A stretch of 5,501 nucleotides of DNA from Actinomycetes bacterium (GTDB lineage Bacteria > Actinomycetota > Acidimicrobiia > Acidimicrobiales > Acidimicrobiaceae). The stretch lies in assembly GCA_021785315.1 (NCBI GenBank), contig JAJYFX010000097.1, positions 1-5,501 on the forward strand, given 5' to 3'. A program made the position numbers and the translations under genes. Below are positions 5,368 to 5,501 of the stretch, piece by piece. Numbering within the stretch: position 1 is the first letter of the stretch; each line of letters opens with the position of its first letter. A model generated the notes under the pieces. That model saw nothing but the letters and a program-made list of their open reading frames with translations. It was not told the origin of the DNA and made no database searches.

Positions 5368-5501
5368 TTATGGCCTACTTTCCAAATGCATCGTCGCTGA
5401 CTAACAAAACTAATCCGTATACGTATAAAGCTTAAAGAGACAATAGTCACTAGTTGGCCAGAAAGTAAAGCAAAAACTTTGCAGTATTAAATAAACATTA
5501 T
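5368..5501 (-). promoter_or_regulatory. Upstream region of the hydroxylase gene: probable operon promoter and operators
   Basis: This 134-bp AT-rich stretch continues past the right edge and holds no recognisable gene. On the minus strand a candidate sigma70-type pair is TTGTCT (5438-5443) and TATACG (5416-5421) with 16 bp between. Three small dyads cluster here: TATACGTATA (5418-5427) over the -10, CAATAGTCACTAGTTG (5441-5456) at the -35, and GCAAA-AAC-TTTGC (5470-5482) upstream. Their centres are about 26-28 bp apart. The layout would suit repression by the MarR protein encoded downstream, but this is inference from position only. Confidence 0.4.
5441..5456. repeat. Imperfect palindrome CAATAGTCACTAGTTG, candidate operator
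   Basis: The core TAGT-C-ACTA is a perfect 4+1+4 dyad, flanked by CAA on one side and (G)TTG on the other. It overlaps the candidate -35 element, where a bound repressor would block RNA polymerase. MarR-family sites are commonly 16-20 bp dyads. No second copy was found by eye in the other gaps. Confidence 0.35.

Overview
The window is a catabolic gene cluster read entirely from the minus strand. It encodes most of a 3-hydroxybenzoate to gentisate to central-metabolism route. In transcription order (right to left) it holds: an AT-rich putative promoter region (5368-5501); an FAD-dependent 3-hydroxybenzoate 6-hydroxylase (4165-5367); a MarR-family regulator (3507-4016); a protein of the 4,5-dihydroxyphthalate decarboxylase family (2472-3455); a fumarylacetoacetate hydrolase (FAH) family enzyme (1512-2414); gentisate 1,2-dioxygenase (305-1366); and the first 56 codons of a second FAH-family gene that runs off the left edge (1-169).

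How the genes probably work together (inference from family knowledge): the hydroxylase makes gentisate (2,5-dihydroxybenzoate) from 3-hydroxybenzoate. The cupin dioxygenase opens gentisate to maleylpyruvate. One or both FAH-family enzymes cleave maleylpyruvate or fumarylpyruvate to pyruvate and a C4 diacid. The MarR protein is the likely aromatic-responsive regulator. The decarboxylase-like gene is the unusual member. It suggests the true growth substrate is a hydroxylated phthalate that is decarboxylated to 3-hydroxybenzoate before entering the gentisate route. No maleylpyruvate isomerase and no transporter lie in the window.

Gene gaps are 51-148 bp and all genes point the same way, so one operon is plausible, although internal promoters are possible. 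Starts are mixed (ATG and GTG), and most have a good Shine-Dalgarno sequence. The gaps hold several small palindromes, and a perfect 13-bp inverted repeat sits inside the 5' end of the MarR reading frame.

The organism cannot be named from this sequence. By-eye GC is in the low-to-mid 50s percent, lower in the gaps. The hydroxylase resembles the Rhodococcus 3-hydroxybenzoate 6-hydroxylase from memory, and the gene content fits a soil or aquatic aerobic degrader (actinobacterium or proteobacterium). No RNA gene, insertion sequence, CRISPR array or origin was seen, and no stretch over 150 bp lacks a gene.
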